DNA of 64,000 nt from contig NZ_JAAOLY010000002.1 of assembly GCF_011601275.1 (NCBI RefSeq), forward strand, positions 372,001 to 436,000, read 5' to 3'. Below, piece by piece: positions 45,265 to 58,114 of this stretch. A program made the translations under genes and the position numbers. Below the pieces are notes generated by a model. It ran no database searches. It saw only the letters and a list, made by a program, of their open reading frames with translations, and was not told the origin of the DNA. The number at the start of each line of letters is the position of its first letter. Within the stretch, counting starts at the first letter, position 1. Source of the stretch: Janthinobacterium lividum. Its GTDB lineage: Bacteria > Pseudomonadota > Gammaproteobacteria > Burkholderiales > Burkholderiaceae_D.

Positions 45265-46281
45265 TTAACCTCGGGCGATCTTCAGGCCCAGCTGCAGCAT
45301 GGCGTCCCAGGCGTCGCCCGCATAGCCCTTGGCGCGCAAGCCCTTGATCATCTTGTCCACCTGCGCCGCCTGCTGCAGCGCCGCTTCCAGCACGGGCAGC
45401 GAAATACGCCGCAGGGCCGGTTCCATCATCCGCTCGCGCGGACCCCAGATGCGGTACTCCTTCAGCAGCGCGCCCAATGGACGCCCTTGTGCCATGCCGG
45501 CCTTCAATTTTAACAGCGTGCGGATTTCCTCGGAGACGGCCCACAAGACCAGCGGCAGCGCCTCGCCCTCGCCTTTCAAGCCTTCGAGCATGCGCACCAG
45601 GCGCGCCGGGTCGCCGGCCAGCATGGCTTCGGACAGCTTGAAGACATCGTAGCGGGCCACGTTCAGCACCGCGTCCTGCACTTGTTCATACGTCAGCTTC
45701 CCCGCGGCATGCAGCAAGCCCAGTTTCTGGATTTCCTGGTGCGCCGCCAGCAAGTTGCCTTCCACCCGTTCGGCGATGAAGTCGATGCTGGCCCGTTCGG
45801 CGCTTTGCCCCTGCGCGGCCAGGCGCTGTGCTATCCATGCCGGCAACTGCGCCCGTTCCACGTTCGGAATGTCGATATACACGGCCGCCTGCTGCAAGCT
45901 GGCGACCCAGGCCGCCTTCTGCGTGGCCCAGTCCAGCTTGGGCAAGGTGATCAGGGTCAGGTTGTCGGGACTGAGATTTTTGGCGTAGCTTTGCAGCGCC
46001 GCACCGCCATCCTTGCCCGGCTTGCCGGTGGGGATGCGAAGTTCGATCAGTTTTTTATCGCCGAACAGCGACAGCTCCTGGTTCGCCGCCAGCAGCTCGC
46101 CCCACTTGAAACTGCGTTCCACCGTCAGCACGTCGCGCTCGGAGTAGCCCTGCGCGCGCGCCGCGCGGCGAATCTTGTCGGCCGCTTCCAGCGCCAGCAG
46201 GTGTTCGTCGCTGGTGATCACATACAGCTGCGCCAGCGGCTTGGCCACATGCCCATCGAGCGCGTCTATCCGCAATTGCAT
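45265..46281 (-). CDS. holA: DNA polymerase III subunit delta
   Basis: Clamp-loader subunit that opens the beta clamp. The 338-residue protein has the HolA layout with [19 protein letters not shown] near the start, [15 protein letters not shown], and [20 protein letters not shown] in the middle. It is placed between lptE and proA in the leuS block, a common arrangement in this order. Confidence 0.94.
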   Translation of the reverse strand: MQLRIDALDGHVAKPLAQLYVITSDEHLLALEAADKIRRAARAQGYSERDVLTVERSFKWGELLAANQELSLFGDKKLIELRIPTGKPGKDGGAALQSYAKNLSPDNLTLITLPKLDWATQKAAWVASLQQAAVYIDIPNVERAQLPAWIAQRLAAQGQSAERASIDFIAERVEGNLLAAHQEIQKLGLLHAAGKLTYEQVQDAVLNVARYDVFKLSEAMLAGDPARLVRMLEGLKGEGEALPLVLWAVSEEIRTLLKLKAGMAQGRPLGALLKEYRIWGPRERMMEPALRRISLPVLEAALQQAAQVDKMIKGLRAKGYAGDAWDAMLQLGLKIARG

Positions 46282-46291
46282 GGCGTCCCCG

Positions 46292-46903
46292 TTACTGCTG
46301 CGGGGCTGCCGGCGCGACCGGCGTCACGGGCGCCACTGGCGCCACCGACATGGCCGGCAGTACCGGCTTGATGGCGGCCAGGCGGCGCATGATCTGCTGC
46401 ACCAGGTCATTGCGCATGTCGCGGTACAGCGCCGCTTCCTCGGTTTCCTTGGCCAGTACCTGCCTGTCGTCGAAGGTGATAGGACGCACCAGGCTGATGG
46501 TCGTCGGTGCCAGCAACTGGTTGCCGGCCTTGTCCACCACGCGGAAATTGATCGAATAACCGAGTTGGTACTCTTGTACGCGGCCGCTGGTATTCAGGGA
46601 CAAAATGGTCTTGGTACGATTCCTCTCCGGATCGGTGAGCACCTCGAGGACGGCGTCGGCGCCATCCTTGGTGTTGACCACCTCCGTGCTGCCAATGGCG
46701 CGGATATAGCGTTTCAGGCCGATCGCCAGCGGCGACGAGTCGGGCAAGCCGATATACATCGTCGCGAACGGCAGCATGAAACTGCCGTTCGAGCCGCGCA
46801 AGTGAAAGCCGCAGGCCGACAGCAGGACGGTCAGGCCCAACGCCAACACGGCGCGGCGGCCCAACAGCGATACTGGAGAGGAAGTCGGAGAGGAAGTCGT
46901 CAT
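46292..46903 (-). CDS. lptE: LPS-assembly lipoprotein LptE
   Basis: Outer-membrane lipoprotein that plugs LptD for lipopolysaccharide insertion. The 203-residue protein has a lipobox signal (VLALGLTVLLSACGFHLRGS, Cys about residue 31), the FHLRG family start and YQLGYSINFRVVDKAGNQLL. The C-terminus has an unusual Pro/Ala/Val tail of about 18 residues. It starts 2 bp after leuS, so translation is probably coupled. Confidence 0.93.
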   Translation of the reverse strand: MTTSSPTSSPVSLLGRRAVLALGLTVLLSACGFHLRGSNGSFMLPFATMYIGLPDSSPLAIGLKRYIRAIGSTEVVNTKDGADAVLEVLTDPERNRTKTILSLNTSGRVQEYQLGYSINFRVVDKAGNQLLAPTTISLVRPITFDDRQVLAKETEEAALYRDMRNDLVQQIMRRLAAIKPVLPAMSVAPVAPVTPVAPAAPQQ

Positions 46904-46905
46904 GA

Positions 46906-49596
<2,691 letters not shown>

Positions 49597-49719
49597 TTAT
49601 ACTGGTTGTCGCCGCCCGATAGCGCGGCGTGCTGGCGGCCCGCCTCGGCATATTTTTGCAGGCGCGCAATTATGCTGTGTAATATATGCGCAATCTTGTT
49701 CTTTGCATCAAAGCCGGCC

Positions 49720-50484
49720 ATGATCGTCTACCAGGAATATCCGCCCCTCCCCTCCCTGCGGCCGTGGCTGGACTGCGTCTGGACCTGCCGCGTGCGGACG
49801 GGCGCCACGCCCTTCACGCACCAGGTCTTGCCCGACAATTGCATCGACATCCTGTGCCAGGACCAGCAGGACGCCAGCTTTGCCGTCGGCATGATGACGG
49901 CGCCGATTGCCGTCGTCAGCCAGGGCCTCGTGCAAACGGTGGCGGCCCGCTTCAAGCCGGGCGCGGCCGCCCGCTTCTTCCAGTTGCCCTTGTGCGAACT
50001 CAACGATGGCCGCACGGGATTGCAGCAGCTGTGGGGCCGCGAGCTGGCGGCGCGCCTCGGCGACGCCCTGTGGAGCGAGCCTTTGACGAATGCGCAACGA
50101 GTTTCCATTTTGCAAGAATATCTGCTGCTGCGCCTGCGCGCTGCGCCGCCGTTGCGCCAGGCAGGTGCGGCCGAACATGCCATCGCGGCCATCGAGGCGG
50201 CATCGGGCCAGGTGCGCGTGGAGGGCCTGGCGCGGCAGCTGGGCGTGTCGCGCCAGCACCTGGCGCTGCAATTTCGCCAGCAAGTGGGCATCAGCCCGAA
50301 GCTGTTTGCCCGCATCTGCCGTTTTCGCGCGGCCAGCCAGGGCATGCAAAGCATGGCGGGACAGCAGGACTGGGCGCAAGTGGCCTTGCAATATGGCTAT
50401 TTCGACCAGTCGCACCTGATCCACGACTTCCAGGATTTCGCCCGCAGTTCGCCCGAGGCGTGGCTGGTGGGCCGGCGCAGTTGA
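49720..50484 (+). CDS. AraC-family transcriptional regulator
   Basis: The 254-residue protein has an N-terminal sensing domain (YQEYPPLPSLRPWLDCVW, HQVLPDNCIDILC, AARFKPGAAARFF; DUF6597-like) and a C-terminal AraC DNA-binding domain with VEGLARQLGVSRQHLALQF and QVALQYGYFDQSHLIHDF. The start at 49720 is chosen because the longer frame runs back into leuS on the other strand. It is 77 bp before the VOC gene, which it may control. Confidence 0.88.
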   Translation: MIVYQEYPPLPSLRPWLDCVWTCRVRTGATPFTHQVLPDNCIDILCQDQQDASFAVGMMTAPIAVVSQGLVQTVAARFKPGAAARFFQLPLCELNDGRTGLQQLWGRELAARLGDALWSEPLTNAQRVSILQEYLLLRLRAAPPLRQAGAAEHAIAAIEAASGQVRVEGLARQLGVSRQHLALQFRQQVGISPKLFARICRFRAASQGMQSMAGQQDWAQVALQYGYFDQSHLIHDFQDFARSSPEAWLVGRRS

Positions 50485-50561
50485 ATACCTTCCATTTTTA
50501 CAATCACACGCCGCGCGCCGGTGGCATGATGACCTTATTCTTCATTCATCAGGAGTAGCAC

Positions 50562-50927
50562 ATGATCAAGGGTTTGCGCACCGTCACCTATCCCGTCCCC
50601 GACCTGGACAAGGCCAAGGCCTGGTACAGCCAGGTATTCAACACCACGCCCTACTTCGACCAGCCGTTCTATGTGGGCTTCAATATCGGCGGCTTCGAGC
50701 TGGGCTTGCTGCCGGACGGCCAGCCGGGCACGCAGGGCAGCGTGACGTACTGGGGCGTGGACGGCATCGAGCAGGAAGTCGAGCGCATCGTGGCGCTGGG
50801 CGGTAGCCTGCACCACCCGATCACGGACGTGGGCGACGGCATCCGCACGGTGGAGTTGCTCGACCCGTTCGGCAACCAGATCGGCCTCATCGACAATCCC
50901 CACTTCGATACCAGCAAAGTCGTCTAA
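50562..50927 (+). CDS. VOC-family (glyoxalase/bleomycin resistance fold) protein
   Basis: The 121-residue protein has two VOC half-folds: MIKGLRTVTYPVPDLDKAKAW and the end motif VELLDPFGNQIGLIDNPHF with metal-ligand-type Glu. The substrate cannot be told. It follows the AraC gene with AGGAG before the ATG, and its end overlaps the LysR gene tail by 4 bp. Confidence 0.85.
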   Translation: MIKGLRTVTYPVPDLDKAKAWYSQVFNTTPYFDQPFYVGFNIGGFELGLLPDGQPGTQGSVTYWGVDGIEQEVERIVALGGSLHHPITDVGDGIRTVELLDPFGNQIGLIDNPHFDTSKVV

Positions 50928-51820
50928 GCGGCTTCACCTTGCAGCCAGACGCGGAACTGCTGCAAGGCCAGTTTCTCGTGCGCCGCTTCGGGCGTGATCA
51001 GGTAATACGCGCGCTGGCCACGCAGTGGGCGCTCGCATGCGATACGCAGCTCGCCACGCGCCAGTTCCGCTTCGACCAGCATACGGGGCAGCAAGACCAC
51101 GCCCTGCCCCTGCACGGCCGCCATGGCTAGCATGGAAAACAGTTCATAGCGGGCGCCGTAGCGCGCCAGCTCCCCATCGACCTGCATGGCGTCAAACCAC
51201 TGGCGCCAGGCGCCCGGGCGCGTACTTTGCTGCAACAAAGTCAGTTCCAATAAATCCTGCGGCTGCCAGGCGCTGCGCGCGGCCAGCAGGCGCGGACTGG
51301 CGACGGGCACGATTTCTTCATGCATGAGCAAGGTGGCGCGGGTGCCGGGCCAGCGCGCCAGTTGCTCGGGCGTGCCCGCGTACAGGGCGCCGTCGTATTC
51401 CGTATCGGCAAACATGAACGGTTTGGTATACGCGTCGATATGCACGACGATATCGGGGTGCATTCCCGCCAGCGAAGACAGCCGTGGCATCAGCCAGCGC
51501 GTGGCAAAGGTGGGAACCGAAGCCAGCTGCAGGGCGCCGCCGCCACCCTGGCGCGCCATGGTGTCGAGCGTGTCGCGCTCCAGCCCATCGAGGCGCGCCG
51601 CGATCTGCCGCGCATACGCGGCGCCGGCACTGGTCAGCAGCACACCGTGGCGCGTGCGCTGGAACAGTTGCACGCCCAGAAAAGTTTCCAAGGATGAAAT
51701 CTGCCGCGACACGGCGCTTTGCGTCAGCGACAGCTCGCGCGCCGCATGCGTGTAGCTCTGGTGGCGGGCGGCCGCCTCGAAACAATTGAGCGCTTGCAGC
51801 ATCGGAATTTTGCGTGACAT
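50924..51820 (-). CDS. LysR-family regulator, probable GcdR-like
   Basis: The 298-residue protein has a LysR helix-turn-helix ([39 protein letters not shown]) and an effector domain starting [18 protein letters not shown]. It is divergent from gcdH, the usual place of the glutarate-sensing activator. Met 51820 is preferred because it begins directly before the DNA-binding domain. Confidence 0.87.
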   Translation of the reverse strand: MSRKIPMLQALNCFEAAARHQSYTHAARELSLTQSAVSRQISSLETFLGVQLFQRTRHGVLLTSAGAAYARQIAARLDGLERDTLDTMARQGGGGALQLASVPTFATRWLMPRLSSLAGMHPDIVVHIDAYTKPFMFADTEYDGALYAGTPEQLARWPGTRATLLMHEEIVPVASPRLLAARSAWQPQDLLELTLLQQSTRPGAWRQWFDAMQVDGELARYGARYELFSMLAMAAVQGQGVVLLPRMLVEAELARGELRIACERPLRGQRAYYLITPEAAHEKLALQQFRVWLQGEAA

Positions 51821-51862
51821 GGACGTACCCGGCAGGTGAAAGCCACCAGTATGCCGCAAGAT

Positions 51863-51877
51863 ATGCATAACACGCAT
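51863..51877. promoter_or_regulatory. Candidate LysR operator between the regulator and gcdH
   Basis: ATGC-N7-GCAT fits the T-N11-A palindrome bound by LysR proteins and lies midway in the 159-bp divergent gap. Confidence 0.45.
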
Positions 51878-51979
51878 GTCTGGGTGCGAAAAAATCGTTT
51901 GCGCAAGGCTAGGCAAAAACCTACCATGAGCCATATTCAATCTTGCGCCGATCACCGGCGCTCACCTGCGAGGCCTGTG

Positions 51980-53158
51980 ATGAGCAAAACCGTATTTGAC
52001 TGGAATTCCCCCCTGCTGCTGGAAGAACAACTGACGGGCGACGAACGCGCCGTGCTGGAAGCGGCGCGCGACTATTGCCAGGGCAGCCTGGTGCCAAGAG
52101 TGCTCGAATCGTTCCGCCACGGCCGCACGGATGCGGCCATCTTCCGCGAAATGGGCGAGCTGGGCTTGCTGGGCACCACCATTCCCGAAGAATACGGCGG
52201 CGCCGGCCTGAACTATGTTTGCTACGGCCTGGCCGCGCGCGAAGTCGAACGCGTCGATTCGGGCTACCGCTCGATGATGAGCGTGCAATCGTCGCTGGTG
52301 ATGGTGCCGATCAATGCCTTCGGCAATGAAGAAACCAAACAGAAATACCTGCCGAAACTGGCGACGGGCGAATTCATCGGCTGCTTCGGCCTGACGGAAC
52401 CGAACCACGGCTCCGACCCTGGCAGCATGGTCACGCGCGCGCGTAAAGTGCCAGGCGGCTACAGCTTGTCGGGCGCGAAGATGTGGATCACCAACAGCCC
52501 GATTGCCGACGTGTTCGTCGTCTGGGCCAAGGACGATGAAGGCGCGATCCGCGGCTTCGTGCTGGAAAAAGGCTGGAAAGGCCTGTCGGCGCCGGAAATC
52601 CACGGCAAGGTGGGCTTGCGCACCAGCATCACCGGCGAAATCGTCATGGATGAAGTGTTCTGCCCGGAAGAAAACGCCTTCCCCGACGTGCGCGGCCTGA
52701 AGGGCCCGTTCACTTGCCTGAACAGCGCCCGCTACGGCATCGCCTGGGGCGCGCTGGGCGCGGCCGAAGACTGCTACCTGAAAGCACGCCAGTACACGAT
52801 GGACCGCCAGCAATTCGGCCGCCCGTTGGCCGCCAACCAGCTGGTGCAAAAGAAACTGGCCGACATGCTGACGGAAATCACCATGGGCTTGCAAGGCTGC
52901 CTGCGCCTGGGACGCATGAAGGATGAAGGTTCGCCCGCCGTGGAAATCACGTCCATCATGAAACGCAACAGCTGCGGCAAGGCGCTCGATATTGCCCGCG
53001 TGGCGCGCGACATGATGGGTGGCAACGGCATTTCCGACGAGTTCGGCGTCATCCGCCACCTGGTCAACCTGGAAGTGGTCAACACCTACGAAGGCACGCA
53101 CGACGTGCACGCGCTGATCATCGGCCGCGCCATCACCGGCATCGCCGCCTTCAACTAA
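51980..53158 (+). CDS. gcdH: Glutaryl-CoA dehydrogenase
   Basis: FAD enzyme that oxidises and decarboxylates glutaryl-CoA to crotonyl-CoA in lysine, tryptophan and glutarate breakdown. The 392-residue protein has [35 protein letters not shown] and the catalytic Glu in [19 protein letters not shown], all typical of GcdH. The start at 51980 follows family length. Its stop overlaps the CoA-transferase start. Confidence 0.93.
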   Translation: MSKTVFDWNSPLLLEEQLTGDERAVLEAARDYCQGSLVPRVLESFRHGRTDAAIFREMGELGLLGTTIPEEYGGAGLNYVCYGLAAREVERVDSGYRSMMSVQSSLVMVPINAFGNEETKQKYLPKLATGEFIGCFGLTEPNHGSDPGSMVTRARKVPGGYSLSGAKMWITNSPIADVFVVWAKDDEGAIRGFVLEKGWKGLSAPEIHGKVGLRTSITGEIVMDEVFCPEENAFPDVRGLKGPFTCLNSARYGIAWGALGAAEDCYLKARQYTMDRQQFGRPLAANQLVQKKLADMLTEITMGLQGCLRLGRMKDEGSPAVEITSIMKRNSCGKALDIARVARDMMGGNGISDEFGVIRHLVNLEVVNTYEGTHDVHALIIGRAITGIAAFN

Positions 53159-54405
53159 TGGACGCCTTGGCTTCCACCTTGCGGCCCGCGCCGCTGACCG
53201 GCTTGCGCGTGCTCGATCTGTCGCGCGTGCTGGCCGGTCCGTGGGCCGGGCAAATGCTGGCCGACCTGGGCGCCGACGTCGTCAAGGTTGAACAGCCAGG
53301 CCGCGGCGACGATACGCGCTCCTGGGGCCCGCCGTATCTGAAGGATGAAGACGGCCGCGACACGGCCGAAGCGGCCTACTTCCAGTGCGCCAACCGCAAC
53401 AAGCGCTCCTTGTGCATCGACCTGGCCGTCCCCGAAGGGCAAGCCCTGGTGCGCAAGCTGGCTGCCGAATCGGACGTGCTGCTGGAAAATTTCAAGCTGG
53501 ATGGCTTGAAGCAATATGGCCTCGATGCGGCCAGCTTGCTGGCGCTCAATCCTCGCCTCGTCTACTGCTCCATCACGGGCTTCGGCCAGGATGGGCCGTA
53601 TGCGGCGCGCGCCGGCTATGACTTCCTGATCCAGGGCATGGGCGGCTTGATGAGCATCACTGGCGTGCCCGATGGCCAGCCGGGCGCAGGGCCGCAAAAA
53701 GTGGGCGTGGCGCAGACGGACATCCTGACGGGCCTGTACGCCACCATCGCCGTGCAGGCGGCGCTGGCCGAACGGGAACGCTCGGGCCTGGGCCAGCATA
53801 TCGACCTGGCCTTGCTCGACGTGCAAGTGGCGGCGCTGGGCAACCAGGCCGCCAATTACCTGTGCGGCGGCAAAGTGCCCCAGCGCATGGGCAATGCGCA
53901 TCCGAACATTGTTCCATATCAAGACTTTCCCACGGCCGATGGCGACATGATTCTGGCGATCGGCAACGATGGCCAGTTTTCCCGCTTCTGCGCCGTCGCC
54001 GGCCACCCGGAATGGGCGCAGGATGAACGCTTCGCCACCAATCCGCAGCGCGTGGCGCACCGGGCGATATTGATCCCTTTGATGCGCCAGACCACGGTCA
54101 TGCGCACGACGGCCGAGTGGATCAGCGCGTTCGAGGCGCAAGCCGTACCCTGCGGTCCCGTCAACCGCATCGACCAGGTCTTTGCCGACCCGCAAGTAGT
54201 GGCGCGTGGCTTGAAAGTGGAGATGCCGCATCCGACGGCGGGCACGGTGGCACTGGTGGCCAATCCCGTGCGCCTCGCAAGCTCGCCGGTGCAGTACCGC
54301 TTGCCGCCTCCATTGCTGGGGCAGCATACGCAGGAAGTGCTGCAGCAGTGGCTGGGATTGGACAGTGCGGAAATTGACGGCTTGCGCGAGCGCAAGGTGG
54401 TGTAA
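53158..54405 (+). CDS. Class III CoA-transferase (CaiB/BaiF), probable glutarate CoA-transferase
   Basis: The 415-residue protein has LRVLDLSRVLAGPWAGQMLADLGADVVKVE, the catalytic-Asp region HIDLALLDVQVAALGNQAANYL and GPVNRIDQVFADPQV. Family members move CoA between acids. TAATG overlap with gcdH suggests that it loads glutarate with CoA for GcdH; a human homologue (SUGCT) does this. That substrate is inferred from context. Confidence 0.9.
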   Translation: MDALASTLRPAPLTGLRVLDLSRVLAGPWAGQMLADLGADVVKVEQPGRGDDTRSWGPPYLKDEDGRDTAEAAYFQCANRNKRSLCIDLAVPEGQALVRKLAAESDVLLENFKLDGLKQYGLDAASLLALNPRLVYCSITGFGQDGPYAARAGYDFLIQGMGGLMSITGVPDGQPGAGPQKVGVAQTDILTGLYATIAVQAALAERERSGLGQHIDLALLDVQVAALGNQAANYLCGGKVPQRMGNAHPNIVPYQDFPTADGDMILAIGNDGQFSRFCAVAGHPEWAQDERFATNPQRVAHRAILIPLMRQTTVMRTTAEWISAFEAQAVPCGPVNRIDQVFADPQVVARGLKVEMPHPTAGTVALVANPVRLASSPVQYRLPPPLLGQHTQEVLQQWLGLDSAEIDGLRERKVV

Positions 54406-54423
54406 ATGTTGGTCGTCTGGACG

Positions 54424-54509
54424 TAGGTCGGATTAGCGCTTGCGCGTAATCCGACTTGCACAGCCAACAATGTGTCGGATTACGCGGCGCTGCCGCTAAT
54501 CCGACCTAC
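54424..54509. repeat. Pair of inverted REP-like palindromes
   Basis: Two hairpins of the family GTCGGATTAGCGC/GCGTAATCCGAC lie at 54427-54455 and 54474-54505 with a 18-bp spacer. The outer ends TAGGTCGGATTAGCG and CGCTAATCCGACCTA are themselves reversed, so the pair forms a BIME-like unit between the convergent CoA-transferase and barstar genes. Confidence 0.75.
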
Positions 54510-54517
54510 GGTTCTAT

Positions 54518-54844
54518 TTACTTGAGTACCAGTTTCAACGCCGGCTTTTCGCCATAATCCTCATAGCGCTCGTTGATGCCGGCGATACAGAAGGTGATTT
54601 CTTCCAGCAAGTCAGGCACTTGCGCCTTCATGCTTTCCGCGTCCTGCACGACGATCTCGAGCACTTCGTTCGGTTTCAAACGGAACTGCGTCATGTTTTC
54701 GTCGTCGCGCAAATAGCTGAGGCAATCGACCCAGGCATCCATGCTGTTGCCGTAGAACTCGGGAAAACCGAAGGCTTGCACGCATTGCGCGTGAAAGCTC
54801 GCTTCGTCGGTGATGTCTTTTCCATTCAGGATGGCAGTGGCCAT
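54518..54844 (-). CDS. Barstar-family protein
   Basis: The 108-residue protein has the barstar core FGFPEFYGNSMDAWVDCLSYL and the C-terminal beta strand ALKLVLK. Barstar inhibits the RNase barnase, but no barnase is seen in the window. It starts 8 bp after dapB, in a chain bamE-dapB-barstar, so it may be a housekeeping RNase inhibitor-like protein, not half of an immunity pair. Confidence 0.88.
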   Translation of the reverse strand: MATAILNGKDITDEASFHAQCVQAFGFPEFYGNSMDAWVDCLSYLRDDENMTQFRLKPNEVLEIVVQDAESMKAQVPDLLEEITFCIAGINERYEDYGEKPALKLVLK

Positions 54845-54852
54845 GGTCTTCC

Positions 54853-55662
54853 TCAGTTCTTCAGCGACAGCACATCCTGCATGTCGAACAGGCCGGTCGG
54901 CTTGTCGGCCAGGAAACGCGCTGCGCGCAGGGCGCCGTGGGCGTAGGTGACGCGGCTGCTCGACTTGTGGCTGATCTCGATGCGCTCGCCGATGCCGGCA
55001 AACAGCACCGTATGGTCGCCGACGATATCGCCGCCGCGGATGGTGGCAAAGCCGATGGTCGACGGGTCGCGTTCGCCCGTCACGCCTTCGCGGCCGTACA
55101 CGGCGCATTCCTTCAGGTCGCGGCCCAAGGCGCCGGCCACCACTTCACCCATTTGCAGGGCCGTGCCCGATGGCGCATCGACCTTGAAGCGGTGATGGGC
55201 TTCGATAATCTCGATATCGTAGCCTTCGGACAGGCTTTTCGCGGCCAGTTCCAGCAATTTCATGGTGACATTCACGCCGACGCTCATGTTCGGCGCGAAC
55301 ATGATGGCCGTCTTTTCGGCGGCGGCGGCAATGGCGGCCTTGCCCGCGTCATCGAAACCGGTGGTGCCGATGATCATCTTGACGCCGTGCTCGGCGCAAT
55401 ACGCCAGGTGCTGCAAAGTGCCTTCCGGACGCGTGAAGTCGATCAGGTAATCGGCGCCGGCCAGGCCGGCGGCCAGGTCGGACTCGATCAGCACGCCGGC
55501 AGGCTTGCCCAGGAAGGCGGCGGCATCCTGGCCGACGGACGGCGAACCGGCGCGGTCGAGCGCGCCAGCGAGCACGGCGTCGGGCGCGTTGCTGACGGCT
55601 TCGATCAGGATATGGCCCATGCGGCCGCTGGCGCCAGCGATGGCGATTTTCAGTTCAGTCAT
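54853..55662 (-). CDS. dapB: 4-hydroxy-tetrahydrodipicolinate reductase
   Basis: Lysine and peptidoglycan precursor step. The 269-residue protein has the Rossmann loop [27 protein letters not shown], the catalytic [16 protein letters not shown] and [14 protein letters not shown]. Placed 19 bp after bamE. Confidence 0.96.
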   Translation of the reverse strand: MTELKIAIAGASGRMGHILIEAVSNAPDAVLAGALDRAGSPSVGQDAAAFLGKPAGVLIESDLAAGLAGADYLIDFTRPEGTLQHLAYCAEHGVKMIIGTTGFDDAGKAAIAAAAEKTAIMFAPNMSVGVNVTMKLLELAAKSLSEGYDIEIIEAHHRFKVDAPSGTALQMGEVVAGALGRDLKECAVYGREGVTGERDPSTIGFATIRGGDIVGDHTVLFAGIGERIEISHKSSSRVTYAHGALRAARFLADKPTGLFDMQDVLSLKN

Positions 55663-55681
55663 TTTATTCTCTTACAACAGC

Positions 55682-56389
55682 TTATTTGGTGGGTTCGGCA
55701 GCAGGTGCAGGCTCGGCGGCAGGCGCCGTTGCGGGTGCGGGTGCAACGTCAGGCTTACTCACAGGAATGGCAGGGGCGGCATCGGCCGGCACCGGCACGG
55801 CGCTTGGCGCCACCGGCGATGGCACGACGGCGGCAGGCACGTCGGCCTTGGCAACCTTGGCAAATGGCGACGGACCGGCGATGCGGTCGATGTATTCTTT
55901 CTCCGTCGGCAAGTTGCCGCCTTCAAAACGTTCAACCTTGCCATCCTTGCCGAAGTACACGACCACGCGGCTGCTGGTGGTTTCGCCACTGCCCCGGGCC
56001 AGGCGGAATGGGTAATCCCAGCGGTCGGCATGGAAGATATCGGTCAGCAGCGAGGTGCCGAGGACGAAACGCACCTGGTCGCGCGTCATGCCCACTTTCA
56101 ACTGGGCCAGCATCTCTTCCGAGACAAAGTTGCCTTGTTGAATGTCAGGACGGTAGGGCGAGAAGAACCACATGAATTTTTGCAGCGGCGTAATGGTCGT
56201 CGTTTGTGCGCCCTGTTCCGGGACTACTTCCTTGCCTTCTTTTTGAGCAGCTGCCGGCTTTTCGCCCAGGATGCCACGGCTGGCGCAGCCGGACATGGCC
56301 AGCGCGACACAGACCATGCCTGCCACGACTGGTGCTCGAAATGAAATACGGTGCCAGAGAGATGGCAATACAGCCGGTGTTACGCGCAT
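55682..56389 (-). CDS. bamE: Outer-membrane assembly lipoprotein BamE
   Basis: Part of the BAM complex for beta-barrel insertion. The 235-residue protein has a lipobox ([10 protein letters not shown], Cys about residue 35), and a SmpA/OmlA domain ([35 protein letters not shown]). A Pro/Ala/Val tail of about 60 residues follows, longer than usual for BamE. The start at 56389 gives a normal signal. It is divergent from fur, as in many proteobacteria. Confidence 0.92.
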   Translation of the reverse strand: MRVTPAVLPSLWHRISFRAPVVAGMVCVALAMSGCASRGILGEKPAAAQKEGKEVVPEQGAQTTTITPLQKFMWFFSPYRPDIQQGNFVSEEMLAQLKVGMTRDQVRFVLGTSLLTDIFHADRWDYPFRLARGSGETTSSRVVVYFGKDGKVERFEGGNLPTEKEYIDRIAGPSPFAKVAKADVPAAVVPSPVAPSAVPVPADAAPAIPVSKPDVAPAPATAPAAEPAPAAEPTK

Positions 56390-56513
56390 AAATGACCTCA
56401 ATTGGATGAACAAAACGCCAGGAGTGACCGGCCCGCCAAAAAAAAGCATATTTTGGCACTCCCCGACAAAACGCTATATGATAAAGCACCTGACCCACAT
56501 ACGAGCAACAAAC

Positions 56514-56945
56514 ATGAGTAACAATCCTAGTGATCTCAAGGCAAGCGGCCTGAAAGCCACCCTGCCACGGCTGAAGATACTCGATATCTTCCAGAGTAGC
56601 CCGGTACGCCACCTGACCGCGGAAGACGTGTATAAAATTCTGCTGGCCGACAATATGGATGTCGGCTTGGCAACTGTCTACCGCGTCCTGACCCAATTCG
56701 AACAGGCAGGCTTGCTCAACCGCAACCATTTTGAAACCGGCAAGGCGATTTTCGAACTCAACGAAGGCTCCCACCACGATCATCTGGTGTGCCTCGACTG
56801 TGGCCGGGTCGAAGAATTCTTCGACGAAGAAATCGAAATCCGCCAGCAAAAAGTGGCTGAAGAGCGCGGCTTCAAGATCGCCGAACACGCCCTGGCCATC
56901 TACGGCAACTGCACCAAGACAGCTTGCCCGCACAAAACAGCCTGA
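56514..56945 (+). CDS. fur: Ferric uptake regulator
   Basis: Iron-responsive repressor. The 143-residue protein has the winged-helix domain ([32 protein letters not shown]), metal site [16 protein letters not shown] and the end [11 protein letters not shown]. It is divergent from bamE with 124 bp between them. Confidence 0.95.
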   Translation: MSNNPSDLKASGLKATLPRLKILDIFQSSPVRHLTAEDVYKILLADNMDVGLATVYRVLTQFEQAGLLNRNHFETGKAIFELNEGSHHDHLVCLDCGRVEEFFDEEIEIRQQKVAEERGFKIAEHALAIYGNCTKTACPHKTA

Positions 56946-56950
56946 CCCAC

Positions 56951-56976
56951 GCCGGCCATTCCCGCAAGGGGCCGGC
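56951..56976. terminator. GC-rich hairpin between fur and hrcA
   Basis: GCCGGCC and GGCCGGC form a stem in the 51-bp convergent gap. It lacks a T-run, so its strength as a terminator is doubtful. Confidence 0.35.
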
Positions 56977-56996
56977 CGGCGCAGCATTGAACCGCA

Positions 56997-58013
56997 TCAA
57001 TGATGGCTGAGCGCGCTTGACAGCAACTTGGCCGTAATATCGACAATCGGGATGACGCGCTCGTAAGCCATGCGCGTCGGTCCGATCACTCCCAACGTTC
57101 CCACGATCTTGCCGTTGACTTCATACGGCGCCGTCACCACGCTCATTTCATCCATCGGCACCAGGTTCGATTCGCCGCCGATAAAAATCTGCACGCCCGT
57201 CGCCTTGCTCGACACGTCGAGCAGCTGCATCAAGCCCGTCTTTTGCTCGAACATATCGAACATCTGGCGCAGCGAATGCATATTCGATGACAGATCGCTC
57301 ACGCTGAGCAAGTTGCGCTCGCCGGAAATCACCATGTCGTCGCTATGGTCGGCCATCGCTTCGCTGCCCGCTTCCACGGCCGCCTGCATCAGGCTGCCCA
57401 TGTCGTCGCGCAACTGGCGCAATTCGCCCTGCAGGCGCACGCGCACGGCGTCGAATGACAGGCCGCCATAATTCTGATTGATGTAGTTGGCCGATTGCAC
57501 CAGTTGCGCCGGCGTATAGTCGGCCTCCGTCAACAGCAGGCGGTTCTGCACGTCCCCGCCGGGAGCGACGATGACGAGCAGGATGCGTTTTTCGGACAGG
57601 CGCAGGAATTCGATCTGCTGGAACACGGATTCGCGGCGCGGGCTGAGCACGACGCCGGCAAACTGCGACAGCGACGACAGCATCTGCGCCGCGTTGGCGA
57701 TGGTTTTTTGCGGCTGCGGCGTCTGCAGGCGCATGCGCGACTCCACCAGATGCTCGTCCAGGTGCCGGACGGTCAGCAAGGTGTCGACAAAGATGCGGTA
57801 GCCGCGCGGCGTGGGAATGCGTCCGGCCGAGGTATGCGGACTGGACACATAACCGAGCTCTTCCAGGTCGGCCATGATGTTGCGGATCGTGGCCGGCGAC
57901 AGGTCGAGGCCGGAAATTTTCGACAAGGCGCGCGAACCGACCGGCAGGCCGTCGGCGATATATCGCTCGACCAGGGCTTTCAGCAGTGTTTGGGCACGTG
58001 TATCGAGTTGCAT
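56997..58013 (-). CDS. hrcA: Heat-inducible transcription repressor HrcA
   Basis: Represses chaperone operons through the CIRCE element. The 338-residue protein has a winged-helix start ([41 protein letters not shown]), then the GAF-like domain with IGGESNLV and [18 protein letters not shown] near the end. No CIRCE element was seen in this window, so the targets lie elsewhere. Confidence 0.95.
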   Translation of the reverse strand: MQLDTRAQTLLKALVERYIADGLPVGSRALSKISGLDLSPATIRNIMADLEELGYVSSPHTSAGRIPTPRGYRIFVDTLLTVRHLDEHLVESRMRLQTPQPQKTIANAAQMLSSLSQFAGVVLSPRRESVFQQIEFLRLSEKRILLVIVAPGGDVQNRLLLTEADYTPAQLVQSANYINQNYGGLSFDAVRVRLQGELRQLRDDMGSLMQAAVEAGSEAMADHSDDMVISGERNLLSVSDLSSNMHSLRQMFDMFEQKTGLMQLLDVSSKATGVQIFIGGESNLVPMDEMSVVTAPYEVNGKIVGTLGVIGPTRMAYERVIPIVDITAKLLSSALSHH

Positions 58014-58114
58014 TGTGTTCTATTTAGAAAGTATTTTATTAAGCAAGCGGCAACGAAAGCGGCCGAACGTGCAGCAACAGCGCCTATTATGCACGTTCGC
58101 CCGTTCCGCGGCGA

